Assembly: GCA_963628785.1 (NCBI GenBank)
Contig: CAVGGQ010000053.1
Coordinates: 1-13,702, forward strand
From: Apopatocola sp963628785
GTDB lineage: Bacteria > Bacillota > Clostridia > Oscillospirales > Oscillospiraceae
Direction of reading: 5' to 3'
Length of the DNA stretch: 13,702 bases
Below the pieces are notes generated by a model. That model worked only from the letters and a program-made list of their open reading frames with translations. It did no database searches and was not told the origin of the DNA. Within the stretch, counting starts at the first letter, position 1, and every line of letters begins with the position of its first letter. Position numbers and translations under genes: made by a program. Positions 6,245 to 13,568 of this stretch are shown piece after piece.

Positions 6245-7120
6245 ATGGGATTTTTTGATAAAATGAAAGCCGCCTTCAATTCGGCGATGGCGGACTTTAC
6301 CGGCGAAAACGAAGAAGTATACGAAACGCTCGAGGAGCTCCTGATCTTGTCCGACGCCGGCATGGACACGACCGAGGACATCATGGACAAGCTGCGCGAG
6401 CGCGTCCGCACGGAAGGGTGCCGAGGGGAAGCGCAGCTTCGCAAAACGCTCTCTGCCATCCTCACCGAAACGATGGACGCGGGCGACAACTCCCTCAAGC
6501 TCGACACCGTGCCGTCCGTCATCCTCGTGGTGGGCGTGAACGGCGTCGGCAAGACGACGACCATCGGCAAGCTCGCCTCGCGCCTCACGAAAGAGGGCAA
6601 GAGCGTCCTCCTGTGCGCGGGCGATACATTCCGCGCTGCGGCCGCCGAACAGCTCACGGTGTGGGCAAACCGCGCCGGATGCGACATCGTCCGTCACGAG
6701 GAAGGCAGCGACCCCGCCGCCGTCGTGTTCGACAGCATCGCCGCCGCCAAGGCGCGCGGACGCGATGTCATCATCGTGGACACCGCCGGCCGCCTGCACA
6801 ACAAGCAGAATCTCATGAGCGAGCTTTCCAAGATCCGCCGCGTCATCGACCGCGAGCTGCCGGACGCGAGCGTGGAGTGCCTCATGGTGCTCGACGCGAC
6901 CACCGGACAGAACGGCCTCATTCAGGCCAAGGTGTTCGGCGAGTCCGCCGGCCTCACCGGCATCGTCCTCACGAAGCTCGACGGCACAGCGAAGGGCGGC
7001 ATCGTGTTCGCCATCAAGCGCGAGCTCGGCCTTCCCGTGAAGTACATCGGCGTCGGCGAGGGCGTGGACGATCTCAAGCCGTTCGTCCCCGAGGAATTTG
7101 CGGAGGCGCTGCTCTCATGA
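6245..7120 (+). CDS. ftsY: Signal recognition particle receptor FtsY
   Basis: FtsY is the membrane-associated SRP receptor GTPase that docks Ffh-bound ribosomes at the Sec translocon. At 291 aa it is the short form with only an N and a G domain, without the long acidic A domain of enterobacteria. The helical N domain (about 1-85) includes ELLILSDAGMDTT. G-domain motifs are G1 GVNGVGKTT (97-105), G2 DTFRAAA (127-133), G3 DTAGR (179-183), G4 TKLD (243-246) and the closing GVGEGVDDLKPF (269-280). The ribosome binding site AGGAG (6232-6236) starts two bases after the smc stop. Its stop codon overlaps the start of the next gene as ATGA, implying coupled translation. The smc-ftsY pair is a widespread arrangement in Firmicutes. 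Confidence 0.97.
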   Translation: MGFFDKMKAAFNSAMADFTGENEEVYETLEELLILSDAGMDTTEDIMDKLRERVRTEGCRGEAQLRKTLSAILTETMDAGDNSLKLDTVPSVILVVGVNGVGKTTTIGKLASRLTKEGKSVLLCAGDTFRAAAAEQLTVWANRAGCDIVRHEEGSDPAAVVFDSIAAAKARGRDVIIVDTAGRLHNKQNLMSELSKIRRVIDRELPDASVECLMVLDATTGQNGLIQAKVFGESAGLTGIVLTKLDGTAKGGIVFAIKRELGLPVKYIGVGEGVDDLKPFVPEEFAEALLS

Positions 7121-7713
7121 AACTCGTCATTGCATCGGACAACAAGCATAAGATCACGGAATTCCGCGTGCTTTTCGAGAATTTCGGCGTGGAGATCCTG
7201 AGCAAAGCCGAGACCGGCTTCACGGACGAAGTGGAGGAGACCGGCGAGACATTCGCGGAAAACGCGAAAATCAAAGCGGAGGCCGTCATGCACGCCACCG
7301 GGCTCGCCGCCATTGCGGACGACTCGGGGCTTTGCGTTGACGCGCTCGGCGGAGCGCCGGGCGTTCACTCCGCCCGCTATACCGGCAACCACACCGACTC
7401 GGACGAAGCGCGCAACGAGCTGCTGCTTCATAATCTCGCCGACCGCACCGACCGCACGGCGCGCTATGTCGCCTCGCTCTGCTGTGTGCTCTCGAACGGG
7501 GACATGCTCACGGCGGAGGAAACATGCGAGGGCACCATCCTCTATGCCCCGCAGGGCAGCAACGGCTTCGGCTACGACCCGATCTTTCAGCCGGAAGGCT
7601 TTCATTGCTCCATGGCGGAACTGACCATGGAAGAAAAGAACGTTATTTCCCACCGCGGAAAGGCGCTTCGGCGATTCAAACAGAAATGGGAGTCATATTA
7701 TGATTACAAGTAA
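7117..7713 (+). CDS. rdgB: XTP/dITP diphosphatase (RdgB/HAM1 family)
   Basis: A house-cleaning pyrophosphatase that hydrolyses dITP, ITP and XTP to monophosphates plus pyrophosphate, keeping deaminated purines out of DNA and RNA. The 198-aa protein shows all the family signatures: the nucleotide-binding start IASDNKHKITEF (5-16), EETGETFAENAKIKA, the acidic metal-binding DDSGL (68-72), GGAPGVHSARY (78-88), GSNGFGYDPIF (147-157) and SHRGKALRRF (178-187). The length is normal for the family. It begins in the ATGA overlap with ftsY (GGAGG at 7102-7106) and ends overlapping the next gene by 14 bases. It is cytosolic, with no signal peptide. I see no missing catalytic residue. Confidence 0.95.
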   Translation: MKLVIASDNKHKITEFRVLFENFGVEILSKAETGFTDEVEETGETFAENAKIKAEAVMHATGLAAIADDSGLCVDALGGAPGVHSARYTGNHTDSDEARNELLLHNLADRTDRTARYVASLCCVLSNGDMLTAEETCEGTILYAPQGSNGFGYDPIFQPEGFHCSMAELTMEEKNVISHRGKALRRFKQKWESYYDYK

Positions 7714-8011
7714 ACAGCGCGCACAGCTGCGCACCATGGCGGCGAGCCTGCCCGCCGAGCTCCAGATCGGCAAAGGCGGCATCTCTGAAAATGTCATCCG
7801 TCAGGCATTGGAAGCGCTCACGGCGCGCGAACTCATCAAGGGCCGCGTGCTCGACAATTCCCTGCTCTCCGCGCGCAAGGCGTGCGATGCGCTGTGCGAA
7901 GCGTGCGGCGCAGACGGCGTGCAGGTCATCGGCAGCAAATTTGTTCTTTATAAACAGAACGAAAAGAACCCGAAGATCGTCTTAGTTTCGGAACGCAAAG
8001 GGAAGAAGTGA
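7700..8011 (+). CDS. yhbY: YhbY-type CRM-domain RNA-binding protein
   Basis: A 103-aa single-domain CRM protein. The family (YhbY in E. coli, YqeI in B. subtilis) associates with pre-50S ribosomal particles and is thought to help ribosome assembly. The sequence starts ITSKQRAQLRTMAASL. It has the surface loop IGKGGIS (23-29, containing GKGG), the helix NVIRQALEAL, the RELIKGRVLDNSL strand region and the closing strand IGSKFVLYKQNE (77-88). All are hallmarks of the CRM fold. The tail is lysine-rich. GGGAG (7688-7692) precedes the ATG within the end of rdgB, and the stop overlaps the likely GTG start of the NadD-YqeK gene. The run yhbY-nadD-yqeK-rsfS is a common Firmicutes grouping of ribosome and nucleotide-metabolism genes. 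Confidence 0.93.
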   Translation: MITSKQRAQLRTMAASLPAELQIGKGGISENVIRQALEALTARELIKGRVLDNSLLSARKACDALCEACGADGVQVIGSKFVLYKQNEKNPKIVLVSERKGKK

Positions 8012-9192
8012 CGCCGATGCGCCTGCTCATTTACGGCGGCAGCTTCAACCCGCCGCATCTCGGCCACGCCGATGCGCTCCGGTGCGCGGCGGAAGTCCTG
8101 CACCCCGACCGCACGATCGTCATCCCCGCGAGCGTCCCGCCGCATAAGAAAATGGCGGAGGGAAGCCCCGATGCGGAGGAGCGCGTATGCCTTTGTTCTC
8201 TCGCTTTTCCCGATGCGGAAGTGTCCTCCATGGAGCTGCAGCGCGAAGGGAAGAGCTACACCGTCGACACCCTGCGCGAGATCGCTCGGGAAAACCCCGG
8301 CGCGGAGCTTTACTTCCTCATCGGCACGGACATGCTCCTGACCATTGAGGAATGGCACGATTTCCGAGGCATATTCGCGCTGTGCACTCTCGCGGCGCTC
8401 GCACGCAATGAGGGCGACCTGCCCGCGATGGAGCGGCAGGCGGCACATATCCGCGAAGCGTACGGCGCGAGCATCCGCATCATAGCGAAGCGCCCTCTCC
8501 CGATGGATTCCACCTCGCTCCGCGCGGCGCTGCCGCAGAGGGCGGGCGCGGACCGGCTGTGCGATGCGGTATATGCGGAGATCATCCGCCTGCGCCTTTA
8601 CGGCGCGAAGCCGGATCTCGCGTGGCTGCGGGAGAAAAGCTCCGGGTACATCAAGCCCAAGCGTATTCCTCATGTGCGCGGGTGCGAGGAGACGGCCGTC
8701 CGTCTGGCGGAGCGCTGGGGCGAAAATGTCGAGGACGCCGCGGAAGCCGGCATGCTGCATGACATCACAAAGAAGCTGTCCGATGAAGAACAGTTGCAGC
8801 TTGCGGAAAAATATGGTATTGTGTTGGACAAATTCGATCGTGCCGCGCCGAAGACGCTCCACGCCCTCACGGGAGCCTGTTTCGCGCGGGAGCATTTCGG
8901 CGTGCCGGACAATATTTTCACCGCCATCGAGTGGCACACCACCGGCTGCCCCGGCATGAAGACGCTCGATAAGATCGTGTATCTCGCCGACTACATCGAG
9001 CCGAACCGCGATTTTCCCAGTGTTGATGCCGTGCGAGCCCTCGCCATGGAAGATCTCGACCGGGCGATGATCACATCGCTGGAAATGAGCATCGCTCATC
9101 TCGAAAGCTGCGGCGCCGAGCCGCACCCGCGTTCGGTCGAAACGCTCCGGTCACTGAAAGCGCAGCAGTCAATGCATAATTCGGATGCTTAA
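8008..9192 (+). CDS. nadD: NadD-YqeK fusion: nicotinate-nucleotide adenylyltransferase + HD phosphohydrolase
   Basis: One 394-aa frame joins two enzymes usually encoded by adjacent genes. Residues about 1-195 are NadD, which makes deamido-NAD from nicotinate mononucleotide and ATP. They show GGSFNPPHLGH (10-20), PPHKK, the IGTDMLLTIEEWH block and the C-terminal MDSTSLR box (166-172). Residues about 200-394 are YqeK, an HD-domain enzyme known in Firmicutes as a symmetrical Ap4A hydrolase. The metal ligands are H222 in IPHVRGCEETA, H251-D252 in GMLHDITKK, H310 in EWHTTG and D328 in VYLADYIEP. Both active sites look complete. No stop, internal ribosome binding site or start marks the junction. 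The start is either GTG 8008 (overlapping the yhbY stop, four bases after GGGA) or ATG 8017 (13 bases after it), which would remove three residues. An LCP gene follows after an 83-base gap. Confidence 0.94.
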   Translation: MTPMRLLIYGGSFNPPHLGHADALRCAAEVLHPDRTIVIPASVPPHKKMAEGSPDAEERVCLCSLAFPDAEVSSMELQREGKSYTVDTLREIARENPGAELYFLIGTDMLLTIEEWHDFRGIFALCTLAALARNEGDLPAMERQAAHIREAYGASIRIIAKRPLPMDSTSLRAALPQRAGADRLCDAVYAEIIRLRLYGAKPDLAWLREKSSGYIKPKRIPHVRGCEETAVRLAERWGENVEDAAEAGMLHDITKKLSDEEQLQLAEKYGIVLDKFDRAAPKTLHALTGACFAREHFGVPDNIFTAIEWHTTGCPGMKTLDKIVYLADYIEPNRDFPSVDAVRALAMEDLDRAMITSLEMSIAHLESCGAEPHPRSVETLRSLKAQQSMHNSDA

Positions 9193-9230
9193 CCGAGGAT
9201 GACATTGTGCGGTGATGCCCGCAAGGTAAA

Positions 9231-9253
9231 AAAATTGCTCTCCGAGGGAGAGC
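9231..9253 (-). terminator. Possible minus-strand intrinsic terminator
   Basis: The gap before the LCP gene holds a 7-bp GC-rich stem, GCTCTCC (9237-9243) with GGAGAGC (9247-9253), around a GAG loop. On the plus side it is preceded by a run of A. Read on the minus strand this is a short stem followed by AATTTTTTT, the form of an intrinsic terminator. No minus-strand gene lies nearby, so it may block antisense transcription. On the plus strand it lacks a U-run and would not end the operon. Confidence 0.35.
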
Positions 9254-9275
9254 ACGCGAATCGCAGAGGATTTTT

Positions 9276-10526
9276 ATGACTAATTCACCCCGTCACTCCC
9301 GGACGCACGAGGCGCCCGAAAATTACGAAACGGAAGAGACCGTCGTCCGCGAGCCGGACACCGACCCCGTTCCGGAAAAGCCCGGAAAGAAAGCGAAGAA
9401 AAAGAGCGATACGAACGCGTTGACTATCATCCTCATTGTGCTCTCGGCACTGCTCACTGTTTGCCTTCTGGGGCTCGTGGCGTACAACGTCTGGTCGAAA
9501 GCGCCCAAGACCCAAAGCAGCGGACTCAAGACGCAGGTCACCGCCACGCCGGAGACCACAACGACGCCGGAGACCACCCCGTCCGGCACGGGCGCTACGC
9601 CTACCCCAAGCGCCACGCCGCAGAGCACGGCCACACCCACGCCCACGCCGCAGACGCTCCGCAAGCAGGATGTGTACACGATGCTCGTCGTCGGCCGCGA
9701 CCGCGTCGGTCTCAACACCGACACCATCATGGTCGCCCGCTTCGACTGCGCGAACCACGAGGTCAACATCGTGAGCATCCCGCGCGACACGCTCGTGAAT
9801 GTTCCGTGGGCCGTCAAAAAGGTGAATTCCGTTTACGGCATGAACGGCATCGAGGGTCTTGTATCGGAGATCGAAGACCTTGTCGGCTTCGAGATCGACA
9901 GCTACGCCGTGGTAAACACCTATGTGTTCCAGCAGATCATCGACTGCATCGGCGGCGTGTACTTCGATGTACCCATCTACATGTACTACGATGACCCGGA
10001 TCAGGATCTGCACATCTATCTCACCCCGGGCTATCAGATCCTGAACGGTGCGCAGTGCGAGCAGGTCGTGCGCTTCCGACAGAACAACGACGGCACCGGC
10101 TACCCGAACGGCGACCTCGGCCGCATCGAGACGCAGCAGGCGTTCTTCAAGGCACTAGCGAGCGAGGTGCTGCAGATCGGCAACATTGCAGATCTGCCGC
10201 AGATCATCAATCTGATCCTCGACAACACAGACACGAATCTCACGAGCGGCAACATCGCCTTCTATGCCGAGGAATTCCTCAAAATGGATTCCGACAGCAT
10301 CTCATTCTACACCATGCCTTACGACACCGTGTACATCCGCGGCGGCTCGTATGTGAGCATCCGGCTCGACGAGTGGCTCAATCTCGTGAACAACTACCTC
10401 AACCCCTTCAATGTGGATGTAACGGCGGCCAACCTCGATGTTCTCACCTTTGACGGTACAAGCTTTGCCTCCACCACCGGCAACATTCCGGATTTCTACA
10501 GCTTCTATGACTATTTAGGCGGCTGA
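9276..10526 (+). CDS. LytR-CpsA-Psr (LCP) family cell-wall glycopolymer ligase
   Basis: LCP enzymes move undecaprenyl-phosphate-linked glycopolymers such as teichoic acids or capsule onto peptidoglycan, on the outside of the cytoplasmic membrane. The 416-aa protein has a charged cytoplasmic start (1-47, ending in a lysine cluster). One membrane segment follows (about 48-70), then a low-complexity Thr/Pro/Ser linker (about 80-128). The LCP catalytic domain runs from about 130 to the end. The lipid-phosphate-binding and catalytic residues expected in the family are present: D149 in LNTDTIMVA, R170-D171 in SIPRDT, and arginines in QVVRFRQN and GDLGRIETQQ (R283). The ATG at 9276 follows AGAGGA. 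Which polymer it attaches cannot be told. LCP genes are often found between yqeK and rsfS in clostridia, which fits here. Confidence 0.93.
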   Translation: MTNSPRHSRTHEAPENYETEETVVREPDTDPVPEKPGKKAKKKSDTNALTIILIVLSALLTVCLLGLVAYNVWSKAPKTQSSGLKTQVTATPETTTTPETTPSGTGATPTPSATPQSTATPTPTPQTLRKQDVYTMLVVGRDRVGLNTDTIMVARFDCANHEVNIVSIPRDTLVNVPWAVKKVNSVYGMNGIEGLVSEIEDLVGFEIDSYAVVNTYVFQQIIDCIGGVYFDVPIYMYYDDPDQDLHIYLTPGYQILNGAQCEQVVRFRQNNDGTGYPNGDLGRIETQQAFFKALASEVLQIGNIADLPQIINLILDNTDTNLTSGNIAFYAEEFLKMDSDSISFYTMPYDTVYIRGGSYVSIRLDEWLNLVNNYLNPFNVDVTAANLDVLTFDGTSFASTTGNIPDFYSFYDYLGG

Positions 10527-10556
10527 CGAACCGACTTATATGAAAGGATGCGACAC

Positions 10557-10910
10557 ATGCTCACTTCTAAAGAAATCGCCGCTCTGGCGGTAAAAGCGCT
10601 GGACAACAAGCTGGCACGCGACATTCAGATCCTCAAAACCGATAAGGTAACGACTCTGGCGGATTACTTCATTCTTTGCACCGCCAACAGCTCCACCCAC
10701 AGCAAAACGCTCGCGGATGAAGTGGACAAGGTTCTTTCCGAAGCCGGAGAGCCGCCGCTGCGCCGCGAAGGCTACCGCTCCGGCGGATGGACGCTTCTCG
10801 ACTTCGGCTGCGTCATCGTGCACGTCTTCTCCGAAGATATGCGCTCGTTCTACTCGCTCGACCGCCTGTGGTCCGATGCGGAGAAGATCGATTATAAAGA
10901 GTTCCTTTAA
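10557..10910 (+). CDS. rsfS: Ribosome silencing factor RsfS
   Basis: RsfS binds ribosomal protein uL14 on the 50S subunit and blocks joining with 30S, lowering translation during starvation. The 117-aa protein contains the family blocks DIQILKTDKVTTLADYFILC (22-41), the ANSSTHSKTLADEV region, and EGYRSGGWTLLDFGCVIVHV (71-90) followed by FSEDMRSFYSLDRLW. The length is typical (about 115-120 aa). The ATG at 10557 is preferred over the in-frame ATG at 10548 because GAAAGGA (10542-10548) is then 8 bases upstream, whereas it overlaps the earlier ATG. The gene follows the LCP gene after 30 bases and precedes leuS by 65 bases. Its place in a cluster with yhbY and leuS ties it to translation control. 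Confidence 0.95.
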   Translation: MLTSKEIAALAVKALDNKLARDIQILKTDKVTTLADYFILCTANSSTHSKTLADEVDKVLSEAGEPPLRREGYRSGGWTLLDFGCVIVHVFSEDMRSFYSLDRLWSDAEKIDYKEFL

Positions 10911-10975
10911 TGTAACGGCCGACACCGTCCGGTGCAGCCTCAAAAGTAAATGAGAGCAGGAGAGTAAGGATCATC

Positions 10976-13390
10976 ATGGATTACAACTTTGCGGAGATCG
11001 AAAAAAAGTGGCAGAAGTACTGGCTCGAGCATAAGTGCACCCGGGCCGTCGCCGGCTCGGACAAGCCGAAGTTCTACGGACTCATCGAGTTCCCGTACCC
11101 GTCCGGACAGGGACTGCACGTCGGCCACACGCGCCCGTTCACGGCGATGGATGTCATCTGCCGCCGCAAGCGCATGCAGGGCTACAACGTTCTTTTCCCC
11201 ATCGGCTATGACGCCTTCGGTCTGCCGACGGAAAACTACGCCATCAAGAACCATGTTCACCCCGCCATCGTGACGAAGCAGAACATTGCCAACTTCGAAA
11301 AGCAGCTCCATATGCTGGGCTACTCTTTCGACTGGGATCGCGTCGTCGACACGACCGACCCCGAGTATTATAAGTGGACACAGTGGATCTTCCTGCGCAT
11401 GTACAAAAAGGGACTCGCCTATAAGGCGTCCATGCCCGTGAACTGGTGCACAAGCTGCAAGTGCGTGCTCGCGAACGAAGAGGTCGTCGACGGCGTGTGC
11501 GAGCGCTGTGGCAGCCCCGTTGTCCGCCGCGAAAAGAGCCAGTGGATGCTCGCCATCACGAAGTACGCCGACCGGCTTATCGATGATCTCGACGATGTGG
11601 ACTACATTCCCCGCGTGAAGATCCAGCAGCGCAACTGGATCGGCCGCAGCGAGGGCGCGGAACTCACTTTCGGCACTACGCTCGGGGATTCGCTCACGGT
11701 CTACACGACCCGCTGCGACACGCTCTTCGGCGTCACCTACATGGTCCTCTCTCCGGAACACCCCATCCTCAACACGTGGAAAGACAAGCTCACCAACTGG
11801 GACGCCGTGCAGGCGTACCGCGAGGAAGCCGCGCACAAGTCCGACTTCGAGCGCAGCGAGCTAAATAAGGAAAAGACCGGCGTGCGTCTTGAGGGCGTGC
11901 GCGCCATCAACCCCGCCACCAAAGAAGAGATCCCGATGTTCGTCTCCGACTATGTCCTCATGAGCTACGGTACCGGTGCCGTCATGGGCGTGCCCGGTCA
12001 CGACCAGCGCGACTGGGAATTTGCTACCAAGTTCGGTCTGCCCATCATCGAGGTCGTCAAGGGCGGCGATGTGACGAAGGAAGCCTTCACGCTCAAGGAC
12101 GACACCGGCATCATGGTGAACTCTGGCTTCCTCAACGGCATGACCGTGAAAGAGTCCATCCCCGCCATGAAGAAGTGGGTCACGGACGAGGGCATCGGCC
12201 ATCCGAAGACAAACTTCAAGCTCCGCGACTGGGTCTTCTCGCGCCAGCGGTACTGGGGCGAGCCCATCCCGATGATCAAGTGCCCGAAGTGCGGCTGGGT
12301 GCCCGTGCCCGAAGATCAGCTCCCGCTCATCCTCCCGCAGGTGGAGAGCTACGAGCCGACCGACGACGGCGAATCGCCCATCTCCAAAATGACCGACTGG
12401 GTCAACACCACCTGCCCGCAGTGCGGAGGCCCCGCGCAGCGCGAGACCGACACCATGCCGCAGTGGGCCGGCTCCTCTTGGTACTTCCTCCGCTATATGG
12501 ATCCGCACAACAAGGAGTGCTTCGCAAGCCCCGAAGCGCTCAAATACTGGTCGCCCATCGACTGGTACAACGGCGGCATGGAGCATACGACGCTCCATCT
12601 GCTCTACTCCCGCTTCTGGCATAAGTTCCTCTATGACGAGGGTCTTGTCCCGACGAAGGAGCCGTACGCCAAGCGCACGAGCCACGGCATGATCCTCGGC
12701 GAGGGCGGCGAGAAGATGTCCAAGTCCCGCGGCAACGTGGTGAACCCGAACGACATCGTCGAGCAGTACGGCGCGGATACCCTGCGCGTGTACATCATGT
12801 TCATCGGCGACTTTACGAAGGCCGCCGCCTGGTCAAAGGAATCTGTGGCCGGCTGCCGCCGCTTCCTCGACCGCGTGTGGAATCTCGCGAGCAAGCCGCT
12901 CGCCGGCGACGAGGTCTCCAATGAGAACGAAAAGGAGATCCACCGCACCATCCAGAAGGTCAGCTCTGACATCGACGAGATGAAGTTCAACACCGCCATC
13001 GCGCAGATGATGTCGCTTGTCAACCAGTTCTACGGCAAGGCTCCGAGCCGCGGCGACATCCGCGTGCTCCTCTCGCTCCTCTCTCCGTTCGCGCCGCACA
13101 TGTGCGACGAGCTCTGGGAGATCCAGGGCTTTGAGGGCCTCGCGAGCCAATCCGAGTGGCCGACCTTCGATGAAGCCAAAATGGCCGACACCGAGAAGAC
13201 CATCGCCGTGCAGGTAAACGGCAAGCTCCGCAGCACGGTCGTCGTCCCCGCCGACAGCACCGCCGAGGCCGTCTCCGCCGCCGCTCTGCAGGATAAGAAG
13301 ATCGCCGGCTACGCCGAGGGCATGAACATCGTAAAAACCATCTATGTCCCCAACAAGCTCATCAACTTCATCCTCAAACCGAAAAAGTGA
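10976..13390 (+). CDS. leuS: Leucyl-tRNA synthetase
   Basis: Class Ia synthetase that charges tRNA-Leu with leucine. The 804-aa length equals that of typical Firmicutes LeuRS. The Rossmann catalytic core has PYPSGQGLHVGH (40-51, the HIGH-type motif) and the KMSKS loop (580-584, in GGEKMSKSRGN). A zinc knuckle with CTSCKC and CERCG lies near 158-180. A CP1 editing domain follows (about 220-400), with YTTRCDTLFGVTY and GTGAVMGVPGHDQRDWEF. A second set of CxxC pairs (KCPKCG near 436, CPQCGG near 480) is also visible. The C-terminal part has the anticodon-binding helical bundle and a final lysine-rich domain ending LINFILKPKK. AAGGA (10966-10970) sits 5 bases before the ATG. The 65-base leader is too short for a T-box riboswitch. 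A strong terminator follows, closing the cluster. Confidence 0.97.
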   Translation: MDYNFAEIEKKWQKYWLEHKCTRAVAGSDKPKFYGLIEFPYPSGQGLHVGHTRPFTAMDVICRRKRMQGYNVLFPIGYDAFGLPTENYAIKNHVHPAIVTKQNIANFEKQLHMLGYSFDWDRVVDTTDPEYYKWTQWIFLRMYKKGLAYKASMPVNWCTSCKCVLANEEVVDGVCERCGSPVVRREKSQWMLAITKYADRLIDDLDDVDYIPRVKIQQRNWIGRSEGAELTFGTTLGDSLTVYTTRCDTLFGVTYMVLSPEHPILNTWKDKLTNWDAVQAYREEAAHKSDFERSELNKEKTGVRLEGVRAINPATKEEIPMFVSDYVLMSYGTGAVMGVPGHDQRDWEFATKFGLPIIEVVKGGDVTKEAFTLKDDTGIMVNSGFLNGMTVKESIPAMKKWVTDEGIGHPKTNFKLRDWVFSRQRYWGEPIPMIKCPKCGWVPVPEDQLPLILPQVESYEPTDDGESPISKMTDWVNTTCPQCGGPAQRETDTMPQWAGSSWYFLRYMDPHNKECFASPEALKYWSPIDWYNGGMEHTTLHLLYSRFWHKFLYDEGLVPTKEPYAKRTSHGMILGEGGEKMSKSRGNVVNPNDIVEQYGADTLRVYIMFIGDFTKAAAWSKESVAGCRRFLDRVWNLASKPLAGDEVSNENEKEIHRTIQKVSSDIDEMKFNTAIAQMMSLVNQFYGKAPSRGDIRVLLSLLSPFAPHMCDELWEIQGFEGLASQSEWPTFDEAKMADTEKTIAVQVNGKLRSTVVVPADSTAEAVSAAALQDKKIAGYAEGMNIVKTIYVPNKLINFILKPKK

Positions 13391-13401
13391 GATAAAACGC
13401 C

Positions 13402-13438
13402 AAACGCCGCATCCCGAAAAAGGATGCGGCGTTTTTAT
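13402..13438 (+). terminator. Intrinsic terminator after leuS
   Basis: Stem AAACGCCGCATCC (13402-13414) pairs perfectly with 13422-13434 around a seven-base loop CGAAAAA and ends in a T-run (13432-13436) followed by ATTATTA-like sequence. It begins 12 bases after the leuS stop and marks the end of the housekeeping transcript. Confidence 0.92.
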
Positions 13439-13451
13439 TATAACCCAGAAA

Positions 13452-13474
13452 ACCTCGGGCTATGCCCGAGGTTC
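13452..13474 (+). repeat. IS200-type left-end hairpin
   Basis: A perfect 10-bp stem AACCTCGGGC (13452-13461) and its complement GCCCGAGGTT (13465-13474) around a TAT loop. This is the form of the subterminal imperfect palindrome bound by TnpA of IS200/IS605 elements. It lies about 95 bases before the tnpA start, as in related elements. The run CAAAAAA that follows is not a U-run, so it is not a plus-strand intrinsic terminator. Confidence 0.75.
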
Positions 13475-13568
13475 AAAAAAGGCGGAGCCTATGAGGGAAA
13501 AAATAAACCTCCCGTGATAGAATAGTGAGGGTTTGCCGACCGCACTAAAGAATCGAAGGAGGTACCTT

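Noticed and set aside
6418..7713. A longer frame running from inside ftsY into the XTP pyrophosphatase
   Set aside because: The upstream part is an out-of-frame, Arg/His-rich reading of ftsY. The enzyme starts at 7117 with a GGAGG site and the conserved MKLVIASDN opening.
10917..10939. Hairpin in the rsfS-leuS gap as a terminator or T-box
   Set aside because: The stem is short (CACC/GGTG plus outer GGC/GCC), has no U-run, and the 65-base gap is far too small for a T-box leader.
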